Of a stretch of DNA of 54,307 bases, positions 36,547 through 45,923 are shown piece after piece. Location of the stretch: contig CAIXLY010000095.1 of the NCBI GenBank assembly GCA_903920455.1, forward strand, positions 1 to 54,307. Reading direction: 5' to 3'. This stretch comes from an uncultured bacterium. Lineage in GTDB: Bacteria; Bacteroidota; Bacteroidia; Chitinophagales; Chitinophagaceae. The position numbers and the translations under genes are program-made. How positions within the stretch are numbered: position 1 is the first letter of the stretch; every line of letters begins with the position of its first letter. A model generated the notes under the pieces. The model saw only the letters and a list, made by a program, of their open reading frames with translations, was not told the DNA's origin and ran no database searches.

Positions 36547-37215
36547 ATGATTATTATTCCAAAAGCAAGTAAATTCTTCAGCATACTCTTTGTTTTAATT
36601 GCACTACAGTTATTAGGATGCGCTCCTCGTCCTCCCCAAGAAACAGGCATTTTTAAAAAAAATGATCTTGTTGAATTGATCAACATTGATTCCTCTATCA
36701 AACTGGATATCCGATATGCCACCAGCAATAATTTTGCCGATCAACCTGTATACGAGGAAGCCAGGGCTTTTTTGCAACGTCCTGAAGCTGAAGCATTGAT
36801 AAGGGGAAATAACAACTTAAAAAAATTGGGATATGGCCTACTTGTATTTGATGGGTATCGACCATGGAGCGTCACCAAGTTATTTTAGGATATAACTTCT
36901 GAAGAAAACAAAAAATTTGTAGCAAATCCTAAGAAAGGATCCCGGCACAACCGTGGCTTTGCAGTTGACCTGAGTTTGTATGATCTAAAAACAGGCAAGG
37001 AAATTGATATGCCTGGTGCATATGATGAAATGACTGAGCGCAGTTATCCGAATTATGAAGGCGGGACTGACCAGCAACGAAAAATGCGTGACCTGCTGCG
37101 CAGCAAAATGGAAGAACAAGGATTTAAAGTATATTCATACGAGTGGTGGCATTTTGATTATCACGATTGGCAGTCATATCGAATTGGAAATATTCCTTTT
37201 TCCAGGATACAATAG
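36547..37215 (+). pseudogene. D-Ala-D-Ala dipeptidase (VanX/M15D) with in-frame stop
   Basis: The lipoprotein signal (ending LLGC at about residue 24) leads into a peptidase family M15D domain. The first part ends at a TAG (36886-36888) directly after SVTKLF. The same frame continues at once and keeps the zinc site: SRHNRGFAVDLSL and YEWWHFDY. So one base, probably TGG to TAG (the family often has W-D-I-T there), splits a otherwise intact gene. Such enzymes release D-alanine by cleaving D-Ala-D-Ala. It is either a recent nonsense mutation or a sequence error. Confidence 0.85.
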
Positions 37216-37253
37216 TTAGTGAAGTTTCATACTATTTAAATATTTTAGCTTTT

Positions 37254-38204
37254 ATGAAAAGGAGAAATTTTATAGGGTTGGGTTCAACCGTTGGCTTAAT
37301 AGCTGGTGCCATACCTGCTTTATCAATGTCAGATTCGGCAAAAGTAGAAAACAAGGAAAAGCGATATCAGCATGGCGCAAGTCCTTGGCCAATTTGTTTG
37401 GATACTGCAACTATTCGTCCTGCCTCTCTGATTGATAAAGTGAAAATTGCTGCAGAGGCAGGTTATGATGGCATCGAACCTTGGGATGGCGAACTAGAAG
37501 AATTTGAAAAAAATGGGGGTAATCTGAAGGAGTTGGGTGTAGAAATAAAAAAACTGGGTCTAAAAGTGCCTAGTGTGATTGGACTTTGGAATGCCATTCC
37601 AGACACGATGGACCTATTTATAAGTTCCCTGCCTGAAACCCGCCGTCGTATGCGAATAGCCAACGATATTGGTGCAGAACATATTCAAACTATTCCTAAC
37701 CAGCTTTCTGAAAACTATAATCAAAAGTGGGTAGCAGATAGGTATAGAGATATTATAGAAATTGGTTTGAAGGAGTATGATATTAAACCAGCATTGGTTT
37801 TTGTAAAATATTTTACAATTAAAACTCTGGGTCAAGCTGTGGGTATTGCCATGGATGCAAACCATCCAATAGCTAAGGTTATTCCTGATGTCTATCACAT
37901 GCATATTAGTGGTTGTGGCTTTGAAGGTTTAAAAATGTTAAAAGGCGATGCTATTGCCATATTCCAATTCAATGATGCACCTTCTACTCCGGCCTTTAAA
38001 GAGTTAAGAGATGAGCATAGGGTTTACCCTGGTGATGGAATATTGCCATTGGATTCAATATTTAAGGACTTAAAAGAAACTGGGTATAAAGGTTTTATTT
38101 CTCTTGAAATGTATAACCCCAATTATTATAAAGAGGATCTCTTGACTGTAGCTAAAACAGGACTTAAAAAAACATTAGAAGTACTTAAGAAGGCTGGGGT
38201 ATGA
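37254..38204 (+). CDS. Exported sugar phosphate isomerase/epimerase-like TIM barrel
   Basis: A 316-residue protein with a Tat-like start (MKRRNFIGLGSTVG) and a xylose-isomerase-like/AP endonuclease-2 barrel: AAEAGYDGIEPWDGE, PDVYHMHISG, FQFNDAP and the metal site with HRVYPGDGILPLDSI and FISLEM. It is typical of hydroxypyruvate isomerase-like Bacteroidota enzymes, whose substrate is mostly unknown. ATG 37254 is chosen, 38 bp after the M15 gene. Confidence 0.82.
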   Translation: MKRRNFIGLGSTVGLIAGAIPALSMSDSAKVENKEKRYQHGASPWPICLDTATIRPASLIDKVKIAAEAGYDGIEPWDGELEEFEKNGGNLKELGVEIKKLGLKVPSVIGLWNAIPDTMDLFISSLPETRRRMRIANDIGAEHIQTIPNQLSENYNQKWVADRYRDIIEIGLKEYDIKPALVFVKYFTIKTLGQAVGIAMDANHPIAKVIPDVYHMHISGCGFEGLKMLKGDAIAIFQFNDAPSTPAFKELRDEHRVYPGDGILPLDSIFKDLKETGYKGFISLEMYNPNYYKEDLLTVAKTGLKKTLEVLKKAGV

Positions 38205-38720
38205 TTTAGTATATCACTAGCATAATTTGAGTTATTTTTCAAGCTTTACTTTCGTTCTATTTTGCTATTTTTTGGAGGTCAAATCCCCTTAAGATTATTG
38301 CTTATAAACTTTTATTCATTTAGCATGGTACCGAGAAATACAATTGTAATTTCCTTCAATCAAGTCAACATTCTAGCATGTTGACCTGTCGTAAGCGCTA
38401 CTTCAACAGTTTATTTGATTTCTTTTTAAGGTGGTTTTCATCCTCAAATTATTGTATGTAATTTATTCATATATGTAAAAAAAAAGATTATTAATTCTGA
38501 TTACCAACCCAAAAAAACTTTTTATATTTTTTTACAATTTCCCCAAAATATTTTGTCTATTTGTGACTAATTATTTGATTTCTATTATAATCCGCCACTA
38601 TTGTAAGGCGTATTTAATTTAAGCCAAGTGATTTATTTAAACTACAAATTAGAGGCCAGAAACTAACAAAAACGGGGCGTATCCGAAAAGCCAAATGAGT
38701 AGGAGAAAAATAAAATCAAT
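38205..38720. other. Gene-free A/T-rich intergenic region (516 bp)
   Basis: No gene is supported here. One inverted repeat, GTCAACAT/ATGTTGAC, is at 38364-38385. The stretch before 38721 contains a purine-rich AGGAG (about 38701) that is a possible ribosome binding site for the next gene. Confidence 0.5.
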
Positions 38721-39287
38721 ATGAAAAAAGTACTTTTTGCAGTCTTGTTTATTTCAGGTGTTTTCACAACTCAAGCCCAAATGAAATTTGGCGCTAAAGG
38801 TGGTTTGAACCTTGCTAGCGTTAAAGCATCTGGCGGTGGTCAAGATATAACTAGTTCAAGTAGAACTTCAATTGCTGTGGGCGCTTTTGGTAATTTTTCT
38901 GTAAGCGACAAGTTTAAAATTCAGCCAGAGTTATTGTATGCTGGACTCGGTGGTGTTGAGGAAGGTGTAAAAATTAAAATGGATTATTTAGCAATTCCGG
39001 TTTTAGGACAATTTTATGCAACAAAGAAGCTATACTTGCAGGCTGGCCCACAACTTGGTATTTTACTTAAAGCAAAGCAGGCAGGGATTGATGCAAAGGA
39101 GTTTTTAAGAAGCACTGATCTTCAGTTATTGTTCGGCGGTGGTTTTTATATCACTAACAAGTTGAGTGTAGATTTAAGGTACGGCTTTAGTATGGGAAAC
39201 ATATATAGTGCCGAAGTTGTTAGTTCGACTGATGCTACAGGGAAAAACCGGGCTTTAAGCTTTACTTTAGGTTATTCTTTCAATTAA
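38721..39287 (+). CDS. Outer-membrane beta-barrel protein (OMP_b-brl_2 type)
   Basis: A 188-residue porin-family protein. A signal peptide ends TTQA|Q at residue 19, followed by the common Bacteroidota start MKFGAKGGLNLASV and alternating beta-strands to a C-terminal aromatic strand (SFTLGYSFN). Specific ligand unknown. Probably cotranscribed with the lipoprotein 7 bp behind it. Confidence 0.85.
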   Translation: MKKVLFAVLFISGVFTTQAQMKFGAKGGLNLASVKASGGGQDITSSSRTSIAVGAFGNFSVSDKFKIQPELLYAGLGGVEEGVKIKMDYLAIPVLGQFYATKKLYLQAGPQLGILLKAKQAGIDAKEFLRSTDLQLLFGGGFYITNKLSVDLRYGFSMGNIYSAEVVSSTDATGKNRALSFTLGYSFN

Positions 39288-39294
39288 TGTATTT

Positions 39295-39888
39295 ATGAAA
39301 ATTTCATTTCTGACAGCGGTAATTTTTACCGCTGTCATTTTTTCTTCTTGTGAAAAGAACAAATCTGACGAAAATACATTTTCGAATGTAATGAAAGTCG
39401 ATCCCAATAACTATTTCACTGCAACATTTGCCGGTAAAACAATAAAGACAAGTGGTGCCATTTTTACTATTAATGGCTCATTAAGTTTTACAGAAAGTAA
39501 TGCGGCTATAAATGCATTTCTACAAACCGAAAATGATAATTCAGGTGGTGGCGTTACTTCCACATTATGGATCAGTGTATCAGGTTCTGTTATGAACTTG
39601 GCATGGGGAGATCTTTATAAATTTCCCGTTCAGGATTGTAATGCAACTATTTATTTGACACGAAGCGGTAATGCAACTGGCAATTATCAAATTTTAGAGG
39701 GTCTTTCCAGCACAATTACTGATTTAACTGTCGGTAATAAAGTTTACGACTTGGATCCTGTGACAACCATTTTTACTGTTTCCTCTGCTGATGCTACTTT
39801 TGTTCAGGGAACATATACGGCTAATTTGATTGATGGCTCAAACAAAATACCGGTTAGCGGTAGTTTTAAGGTGAGAAAGCTGCTATAG
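39295..39888 (+). CDS. Uncharacterised lipoprotein
   Basis: A 197-residue protein with a lipobox at FSSC (Cys19). The mature part is Ser/Thr/Asn-rich and beta-strand-like. I do not recognise a family. It follows the beta-barrel gene at 7 bp and ends before a terminator. It is probably a surface or periplasmic accessory of the barrel. Confidence 0.7.
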   Translation: MKISFLTAVIFTAVIFSSCEKNKSDENTFSNVMKVDPNNYFTATFAGKTIKTSGAIFTINGSLSFTESNAAINAFLQTENDNSGGGVTSTLWISVSGSVMNLAWGDLYKFPVQDCNATIYLTRSGNATGNYQILEGLSSTITDLTVGNKVYDLDPVTTIFTVSSADATFVQGTYTANLIDGSNKIPVSGSFKVRKLL

Positions 39889-39941
39889 TTAATAAATACT
39901 TCGCTACGATAAATAGTCCTCGTATAATTCGTAAATTAATG

Positions 39942-39975
39942 AACCCCTTACAAATCATTTTTTGTAAGGGGTTTA
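39942..39975 (+). terminator. Terminator after the lipoprotein gene
   Basis: A 13-bp perfect stem (39942-39954 with 39961-39973) with loop TCATTT, rich in C and G at its middle. It ends the 38721-39888 transcript. Confidence 0.7.
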
Positions 39976-40186
39976 TCATATATTGAAGCGAACGGACTGC
40001 TCAATTCTCTTTCGGCTTGGCTAAGACGAAATCAAGGCGATTTACCTCTTCAAATTTTTTATGGTTTATTAAAAGACAAATTAAATCCCCTCATTTCTGA
40101 ATAGGTTTATTCCTGACCGGTAGATAAACCTTTTTAGCCTTGCGAATTATCTTTTAATCTTTTTTGAGTATGTATTCATAAATACG

Positions 40187-40215
40187 AAAAGGCCCTCATT
40201 TCTGAAGGGCCTTTT
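40187..40215 (-). terminator. Terminator of tRNA-Asp
   Basis: AAAAGGCCCT and AGGGCCTTTT pair around a 9-base loop, starting 1 base from the 3' end of the leftward tRNA-Asp. Confidence 0.75.
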
Positions 40216-40216
40216 G

Positions 40217-40290
40217 CGGACCGGACGGGACTCGAACCCGCGACCTCCGCCGTGACAGGGCGGCATTCTAACCAACTGAACTACCGATCC
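40217..40290 (-). tRNA. tRNA-Asp (GTC)
   Basis: On the minus strand: acceptor GGATCGG/CCGGTCC (one wobble), D-arm TAGTTCAGTTGGTTAGAAT, anticodon GTC in stem CCGCC/GGCGG, and T-arm CGGGTTCGAGTCCCG. Confidence 0.97.
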
Positions 40291-40307
40291 GGGTAATTTT
40301 GGGATTG

Positions 40308-40340
40308 CAAAGATAATGATTTTGTGTTTTCTATTGTCAA
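40308..40340 (-). promoter_or_regulatory. Promoter of tRNA-Asp
   Basis: Minus-strand TATCTTTG (40308-40315) with TTG (40338-40340), spacer 22 bases, 18 bases ahead of the tRNA. Confidence 0.6.
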
Positions 40341-40364
40341 TTTATTCAAAATAATAGGAGATAC

Positions 40365-40931
40365 TCAAAATTCTATATCCAAGCCGTATTTTTCCAATAA
40401 TCCATGTGCGCCCATTGAAGAAAATTTGGCCTTTTTTAACCTATTCCTCTCCGGGTCAATAGAAAAGTTGAACGCAGTCCTGAAATCTGATTTTTCCAAA
40501 TTTGTGTTCCAAAACACGCTGCGGTCAAGATCACATCCATCGAACTTAACTGATGTGAGGTTACTTTCCGAAAAGTCAATTTCATTCAAAATACAATGGT
40601 CAAAAAAAACCAATCTCATATCCATTTTACAGAATGACGAGACCCGTATAACGCATTTATTAAATGAAATCGAGAATAAAAAAGGATTACAATCTTCAAA
40701 ATGTATTCCTTGAATCTTACATTCCTTGAACGTGACATTTCTAAAGCCTGTATTTCCAGATTTGGTCAAATTAAAAAGGCATTTATTGAACAGGCAGTCT
40801 GTAAAACTGTAATTTGACAAATTCGAATTTGTGAAATCGCAATGTTCAAAATTGCATTCCTCGTAATCTCCTGCGGTAAGGGGGGAATTGCCGAAATCTT
40901 TATTTTCAAATCTTTGACTCTCAAAAAGCAT
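40365..40931 (-). CDS. Pentapeptide-repeat protein (Qnr/McbG-like fold)
   Basis: A 188-residue protein made largely of A(D/N)LXX-type five-residue repeats (CNFEHCDFTNSNLSNYSF..., DFSESNLTSVKFDGCDLD), which fold as a right-handed quadrilateral helix. The C-terminus (IDPERN, then GLLEKYGLDIE) resembles the dimerising helix of Qnr-like proteins. Those mimic DNA and shield gyrase, but this activity is not shown by sequence alone. I chose ATG 40931, as the longer frame starts at a TTG within the rnz 3' end. It is last in the STAS-rnz operon, 16 bp behind rnz. Confidence 0.82.
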   Translation of the reverse strand: MLFESQRFENKDFGNSPLTAGDYEECNFEHCDFTNSNLSNYSFTDCLFNKCLFNLTKSGNTGFRNVTFKECKIQGIHFEDCNPFLFSISFNKCVIRVSSFCKMDMRLVFFDHCILNEIDFSESNLTSVKFDGCDLDRSVFWNTNLEKSDFRTAFNFSIDPERNRLKKAKFSSMGAHGLLEKYGLDIEF

Positions 40932-40947
40932 GCTGCTTCGTGTTGTA

Positions 40948-41757
40948 TTAATGTACAAGATAGGTAACCCCTTCTCTCGACACCTCCGAATTTAGAAATG
41001 TCTTCTTTGCCTCCGCCTCAAATAAGGACGTATCATCATACTTGCTGCTGAAATGTCCGAGTAACAGCCTCTTCGCTCTGGATTTCAAGGCAATGTTTGC
41101 AGCCTGTGAGCTACTTGAATGGAATCTGGTAGACGCTTTTTCCATCTGATCATCCAAATAAGTCGCTTCATGATAGATTAAGTCAGCATTCATGATTGTT
41201 GGGATAATTGACTCATCATACTTCGTGTCTGCGCAATACGCATAACTCTTTGAAGGTGTCGCCGGCCTTATCAAGCCTCCATCTTTAATCCTTTCAGGCT
41301 TTCCTATTAGGGTGAATAAAAACCCCCAACAAGGAATCCTGTGTGATACTGCAAAACAAGATACTTTTATGTTGGGTAAATCGAGCAAGATCGTGGCCTC
41401 TCTTATGGGATGAAAGATGAATTCAAAGTTGAATGAAGAGTCTGATACCCTGAGTTGCAGATCAAGGATTTCCTTTAGCTCTGGTACAGCATATACATGA
41501 ATTGGTTCTGCGCGATTGGTAAGGCTAAATGTGTTCAGAAGGCCTGGTAGCCCATAATAGTGATCACCATGTAGATGTGATATGAAAATGTGATTGATCT
41601 TGCTCTTTCTAATTTTGTATCGCTGCATCTGCGTTTGAGTTGACTCTCCACAGTCAACTAAAAACAATTCATGATCTGCAGTAACCACCTGAGATGTTTG
41701 ATGGCGGTTGTGCATTGATAGTGCCGAATTGTTTCCAAGTATTGTAATTGCAAGCAT
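40948..41757 (-). CDS. rnz: Ribonuclease Z
   Basis: A 269-residue metallo-beta-lactamase-fold nuclease that matures the 3' ends of tRNAs lacking encoded CCA (all tRNAs in this window lack it). The zinc motif H-L-H-G-D-H is visible after FIS, with further ligands AVSH, D in AYCADT and GHFSS. It is slightly short of the usual 300 residues. ATG 41757 is used; the longer frame starts at TTG 41766. Confidence 0.95.
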   Translation of the reverse strand: MLAITILGNNSALSMHNRHQTSQVVTADHELFLVDCGESTQTQMQRYKIRKSKINHIFISHLHGDHYYGLPGLLNTFSLTNRAEPIHVYAVPELKEILDLQLRVSDSSFNFEFIFHPIREATILLDLPNIKVSCFAVSHRIPCWGFLFTLIGKPERIKDGGLIRPATPSKSYAYCADTKYDESIIPTIMNADLIYHEATYLDDQMEKASTRFHSSSSQAANIALKSRAKRLLLGHFSSKYDDTSLFEAEAKKTFLNSEVSREGVTYLVH

Positions 41758-41775
41758 GATAGGCAACTGATTTAT

Positions 41776-42150
41776 TTATAGATCGCTATCGAGTTCTCTT
41801 TCTATTTCTTCCATCAACACAATGTCATATGCTTCGGATTCAGTAGGGGTGTGGTTTATCATTTCCAGCAACCCAAGATCCCCAAACTCATTTTTAACGT
41901 CTGGGGTAAGTCCACATAGCACAAACGATTTTTTCTCACCATACATCTCCTGATGGATCTTCTTCATCAGTAATGCAACAGTTGCGTCAAGTTGCGTTAC
42001 TTTATTGAGGTTGATAATCAGGTTTTTAGGGTCATCTTGCTGTTTTTTAGCAAGAATTGAACTCAGTTCCTCTGCCATATTTGCAGTAAGCGCTGATTCC
42101 TCAATAGATATGACATGAAATGCTTCTTTGGTATCAATTTTGACCCTCAT
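41776..42150 (-). CDS. STAS-domain anti-sigma factor antagonist-like protein
   Basis: A 124-residue STAS-fold protein. The segment NLIINLNKVTQLDATVALLMKKI has Thr in the D-x-[ST] phospho-site motif. It may take part in a partner-switch circuit, but no kinase is nearby. It precedes rnz by 18 bp, so the two are cotranscribed, as in many Bacteroidota. ATG 42150 (MRVKIDT) is chosen over the upstream TTG-type extension. Confidence 0.85.
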   Translation of the reverse strand: MRVKIDTKEAFHVISIEESALTANMAEELSSILAKKQQDDPKNLIINLNKVTQLDATVALLMKKIHQEMYGEKKSFVLCGLTPDVKNEFGDLGLLEMINHTPTESEAYDIVLMEEIERELDSDL

Positions 42151-42318
42151 GGTTGTATGCTTAAATTCCGGTAAAAAAGACGATTTCGGCTGCAAATATA
42201 CCTCATTTGTTTAAGTCTGGTTAATATTACAGTCGTCATAGTACCACAGTATTGGTCTCATGTTTTATCTCGGATTTATTCATTATCATTGTGTTGTATC
42301 ACTTTAAATCTACCCTAT

Positions 42319-44853
42319 ATGGATAACAATTTTTCAGCACAGGTAAAGGAGATCATCTCTTACAGCAGGGAAGAAGCCCTGAGGTTGGGGAATGATTTTA
42401 TCGGTACAGAGCATTTGCTTTTGGGGGTCATCCGTGAAGGGGAGAATACTGCGCTTAAAGTGCTTCAGAACCTAAATGTGGATCTCTATGAATTGCGCAA
42501 GGAAGTGGAGCTGGCAGTCAAAGACAAATCAGGCAAAAACATTCAAAATATAAACAGCCTTCCACTTACGCGTCAGGCAGAAAAAGTAATTAGGGTTACC
42601 GTATTAGAAGCCAAAGCATTGAAAAGTCCTTTGGTTGAAACTGAACACTTATTGCTTTCAATTTTGAAGAACAAGGAAAATATTGCAACACAAATTCTAA
42701 ATCAGTTTGATGTTGATTACGATCTTTTCAGAAATGAATTGGGCGTGCTAAGAAGCAACGATGTAAAAAGTGAATTCTCAGACGAGCCAGAAGAAGAGTT
42801 TGATGAAGAGCGAAAGGGTTCTCAACAAAAGTCTCGTCCAGCGCAAGCTGCAGGGAAAAGCAAAACTCCTGTATTGGATAATTTCGGAAGGGATATTACC
42901 AAACTTGCTGAATCAGGAACATTAGATCCTATTGTTGGACGTGAGGCAGAAATAGAAAGGGTATCTCAAATTCTATCAAGAAGAAAAAAGAACAATCCAA
43001 TTTTGATTGGTGAGCCGGGTGTTGGTAAAACCGCAATAGTGGAAGGACTTGCACTTAGAATAGTACAAAGAAAAGTATCGAGGGTTTTATTCGATAAACG
43101 TGTTGTTTCCTTGGATCTTGCTGCACTTGTTGCAGGAACAAAATACAGAGGACAATTCGAGGAGAGAATGAAAGCAATCATGAACGAGTTGGAAAAAAAC
43201 CGCGATGTCATTCTTTTCATTGACGAGATCCATACAATTGTTGGAGCCGGTGGTGCAAGTGGATCACTTGATGCTTCAAATATTTTCAAGCCAGCACTTT
43301 CTCGCGGCGAGTTACAATGCATCGGAGCATCAACGCTTGATGAATATCGTATGCACATAGAAAAAGATGGCGCACTAGATAGACGTTTCCAGAAAGTACT
43401 TGTTGAGCCACCTTCCGTTGATGAGACCATACAAATACTGAATAATATAAAGTCGCGTTACGAAGAATACCACAATGTTGATTATTCTCAAGATGCTATT
43501 GATGCCTGCGTGAAACTGAGTGATCGCTACATGACGGATAGGTTATTGCCGGATAAAGCCATCGATGTATTGGATGAGGTTGGTGCAAGAGTTCATCTTA
43601 AGAACATCAACGTACCTGAAGAAATTATTGAGCTAGAAAAGAAAATTGATGACATCAAGCTGGAGAAAAATCGGGTAGTTAAAAGCCAGCGATTTGAAGA
43701 AGCTGCAAGTTTGCGTGATACTGAAAAAAGGCTTCAAGAAGAACTAGAAGCTGCCAAGACAAAGTGGGAGGAAGAATCAAAGCACAAAAGATTCCCAATC
43801 ACAGAAGAAGATATTGCCGAAGTGGTGAGTATGATGACTGGCATTCCTGTTAAAAGAATGGTGCAGGCGGAGACAGACAAGCTGCGGAATATGGGGTTGG
43901 AAATGAAGGCAATGGTTGTTGGCCAAAGTGAAGCAATTAGCAAGGTTGTTAAAGCAATACAGCGCAATAGGGTAGGCTTAAAAGATCCAAAGAAACCTAT
44001 CGGGACATTTATTTTTCTTGGTCCAACCGGTGTAGGTAAAACAGAGCTTGCAAGAGCCCTCTCTCGCAACATGTTTGATACAGAAGATGCATTGATTCGT
44101 ATTGACATGAGTGAGTATATGGAGAAATTCACGGTTAGCCGACTGATCGGTGCACCTCCCGGATATGTTGGTTATGAGGAAGGCGGACAGCTAACAGAAA
44201 GAGTGAGGAGAAAGCCCTATTCGGTAATTCTTCTTGATGAGATTGAGAAGGCTCATCCGGATATTTACAATATTCTTTTGCAGGTACTTGATGATGGGCA
44301 ATTGACCGACGGTCTGGGCCGCAAGGTTGATTTCAAAAACACGCTGATTATCATGACTTCTAATATTGGAGTTCGCCAGTTGAAAGATTTTGGTGAGGGA
44401 GTTGGTTTTGCCACCAGTGCCCGTCAGGCCAATGCGGAAGAAGCCAATAAAGCAGTAATTGAAAAAGCCCTGAAAAGGACATTCTCTCCTGAATTTTTGA
44501 ACCGCGTTGATGATGTGATCATCTTCAATTCTTTGGAAAAAGAACATATTTTCGAAATTATCGATATCCTGATGAAGTCAGTCATGAAGCGCCTAAGTGC
44601 CCTTGGCTTTTCACTGGAGTTGAGTACGGAGGCAAAAGAATTTATTGCTGAAAAGGGATATGATCAGCAGTTCGGCGCAAGACCGTTGCACAGAGCAATT
44701 CAAAAATATTTGGAAGATCCACTTGCCGAGGAGATTTTGAACATGAGTATCAAGGCGGGAGATCTTATGATTGCCGATTTTGACAAGGAAAACCAGAAAA
44801 TTATCTTCTCAATAAAGAAGCTACCTGAAAAGAAAGAAAAATCAAAAGCATAA
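42319..44853 (+). CDS. clpC: ATP-dependent Clp protease ATP-binding subunit ClpC
   Basis: An 844-residue Hsp100 unfoldase. Two N-terminal Clp repeats (EEALRLGNDFIGTEHLLLG... and the second near residue 85-140), NBD1 with GEPGVGKTAIVEGL, a middle UVR-type helix (EEAASLRDTEKRL) and NBD2 with GPTGVGKTELA are in order. Sensor-2 region (QFGARPLHRAIQ) closes the D2 domain. It feeds substrates to ClpP. ATG 42319 (MDNNFSA) is the start. A terminator follows. Confidence 0.98.
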   Translation: MDNNFSAQVKEIISYSREEALRLGNDFIGTEHLLLGVIREGENTALKVLQNLNVDLYELRKEVELAVKDKSGKNIQNINSLPLTRQAEKVIRVTVLEAKALKSPLVETEHLLLSILKNKENIATQILNQFDVDYDLFRNELGVLRSNDVKSEFSDEPEEEFDEERKGSQQKSRPAQAAGKSKTPVLDNFGRDITKLAESGTLDPIVGREAEIERVSQILSRRKKNNPILIGEPGVGKTAIVEGLALRIVQRKVSRVLFDKRVVSLDLAALVAGTKYRGQFEERMKAIMNELEKNRDVILFIDEIHTIVGAGGASGSLDASNIFKPALSRGELQCIGASTLDEYRMHIEKDGALDRRFQKVLVEPPSVDETIQILNNIKSRYEEYHNVDYSQDAIDACVKLSDRYMTDRLLPDKAIDVLDEVGARVHLKNINVPEEIIELEKKIDDIKLEKNRVVKSQRFEEAASLRDTEKRLQEELEAAKTKWEEESKHKRFPITEEDIAEVVSMMTGIPVKRMVQAETDKLRNMGLEMKAMVVGQSEAISKVVKAIQRNRVGLKDPKKPIGTFIFLGPTGVGKTELARALSRNMFDTEDALIRIDMSEYMEKFTVSRLIGAPPGYVGYEEGGQLTERVRRKPYSVILLDEIEKAHPDIYNILLQVLDDGQLTDGLGRKVDFKNTLIIMTSNIGVRQLKDFGEGVGFATSARQANAEEANKAVIEKALKRTFSPEFLNRVDDVIIFNSLEKEHIFEIIDILMKSVMKRLSALGFSLELSTEAKEFIAEKGYDQQFGARPLHRAIQKYLEDPLAEEILNMSIKAGDLMIADFDKENQKIIFSIKKLPEKKEKSKA

Positions 44854-44875
44854 CCGCATGTTATGAACTAAATTT

Positions 44876-44904
44876 GCCCTCGACATCATGTCGGGGGCTT
44901 TTTT
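44876..44904 (+). terminator. clpC terminator running into the sua5 start
   Basis: GCCCtCGACAT and ATGTCGgGGGC pair with a one-base loop, then six T bases. The next ATG begins with no spacing after the T tract. Confidence 0.7.
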
Positions 44905-45870
44905 ATGACTACTGAAATTGGAAATGATATAGATAGGGCAAGAGCATTCCTAGAAAGGGGTGAACTCGTTGCTATACCCACAGAAACCGTTTACGGATTG
45001 GCTGCAAACGGCCTCGATCCGCATGCCATATTAAAGATTTACAGTGCAAAAAATCGTCCCCAGTTTAATCCGTTGATTCTTCATGTCGCCAACGTTGATC
45101 AGGTTGAGAAGCTTGTGAAAGCAATTCCTGAATTGTGCAGGAAACTCATGAGTAATTTCTCTCCCGGCCCAATTACTTTTTTATTATCCAAATCTGACAT
45201 TGTACCAGATCTGGTTACTGCAGGAAGCAGCCATGTTGCAATTCGTATACCCGATCATGAACTCACAAGGGAACTTTTGGCCCAGCTTGATTTTCCACTT
45301 GCTGCACCCAGCGCAAATCCGTCAGGATATGTAAGTCCAGTATCTCCTAATCATGTCTTGGATGGCCTGGATGGTAAAATACCGTATATACTCGACGGTG
45401 GTATCTGTAGGGTGGGCTTAGAATCAACTATCGTTGGTTTCGAGGAAGAGGTTATTGTCGTACACCGACTAGGAGCAATCACCCCAGAAGATATAGAAGC
45501 GGTAACAGGTGCAAAAGTCGTTATTTCCCTATCTCATTCATCTCCCATAACCCCTGGTCAATTGAAAAGTCACTATGCCACAACAACACCATTGTTCATT
45601 GGGGACATCATAGAACTCGCCTCAGTTCATGCTGGTAAACGATTAGGGATACTATCTTTCAAAACGATTTATGATATTGCTTGTGCGAAGCAAATAATAC
45701 TTTCTGAAAAAGCTGATTTGGAAGAGGCTGCTGCAGGTCTTTTCAGCGCTATGAGGGAACTTGATGCAAGTGAAGTTGACGTGATTATAACCGAGCAATT
45801 TCCTGAGTATGGCATTGGGGCAGCGATTAATGATCGGTTGAGCCGGGCGGCCTTCACTGACAACGAGTAG
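44905..45870 (+). CDS. L-threonylcarbamoyladenylate synthase (Sua5/YwlC type)
   Basis: A 321-residue enzyme making threonylcarbamoyl-AMP for the t6A37 modification of ANN-decoding tRNAs. The N-terminal YrdC fold has ALP-type nucleotide motif GELVAIPTETVYGLAANG and KNRPQFNPLILHV; the C-terminal Sua5 domain follows (about 215-321). The length tells it is the long Sua5 form. Its ATG abuts the U-tract of the clpC terminator; no other in-frame start is available upstream of the conserved domain. Confidence 0.93.
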   Translation: MTTEIGNDIDRARAFLERGELVAIPTETVYGLAANGLDPHAILKIYSAKNRPQFNPLILHVANVDQVEKLVKAIPELCRKLMSNFSPGPITFLLSKSDIVPDLVTAGSSHVAIRIPDHELTRELLAQLDFPLAAPSANPSGYVSPVSPNHVLDGLDGKIPYILDGGICRVGLESTIVGFEEEVIVVHRLGAITPEDIEAVTGAKVVISLSHSSPITPGQLKSHYATTTPLFIGDIIELASVHAGKRLGILSFKTIYDIACAKQIILSEKADLEEAAAGLFSAMRELDASEVDVIITEQFPEYGIGAAINDRLSRAAFTDNE

Positions 45871-45923
45871 GAAATTTTTTGAATGCTATTTGTATTTGCC
45901 TCAAGCTATTCCTTGCTATGGTA

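Larger units (their letters stand above)
39889..40216. other. Gene-free region with hairpins (328 bp)
   Basis: I see three stem-loops: 39942-39973 after the lipoprotein, an 8-bp stem AGGTTTAT/ATAAACCT at 40103-40131, and 40187-40215 beside tRNA-Asp. No gene is supported. Confidence 0.5.

Noticed and set aside
36886-36888. TAG read as pyrrolysine or programmed recoding
   Set aside because: No pyrrolysine system is expected in Bacteroidota and no recoding element is seen; a simple Trp-to-stop change explains it.
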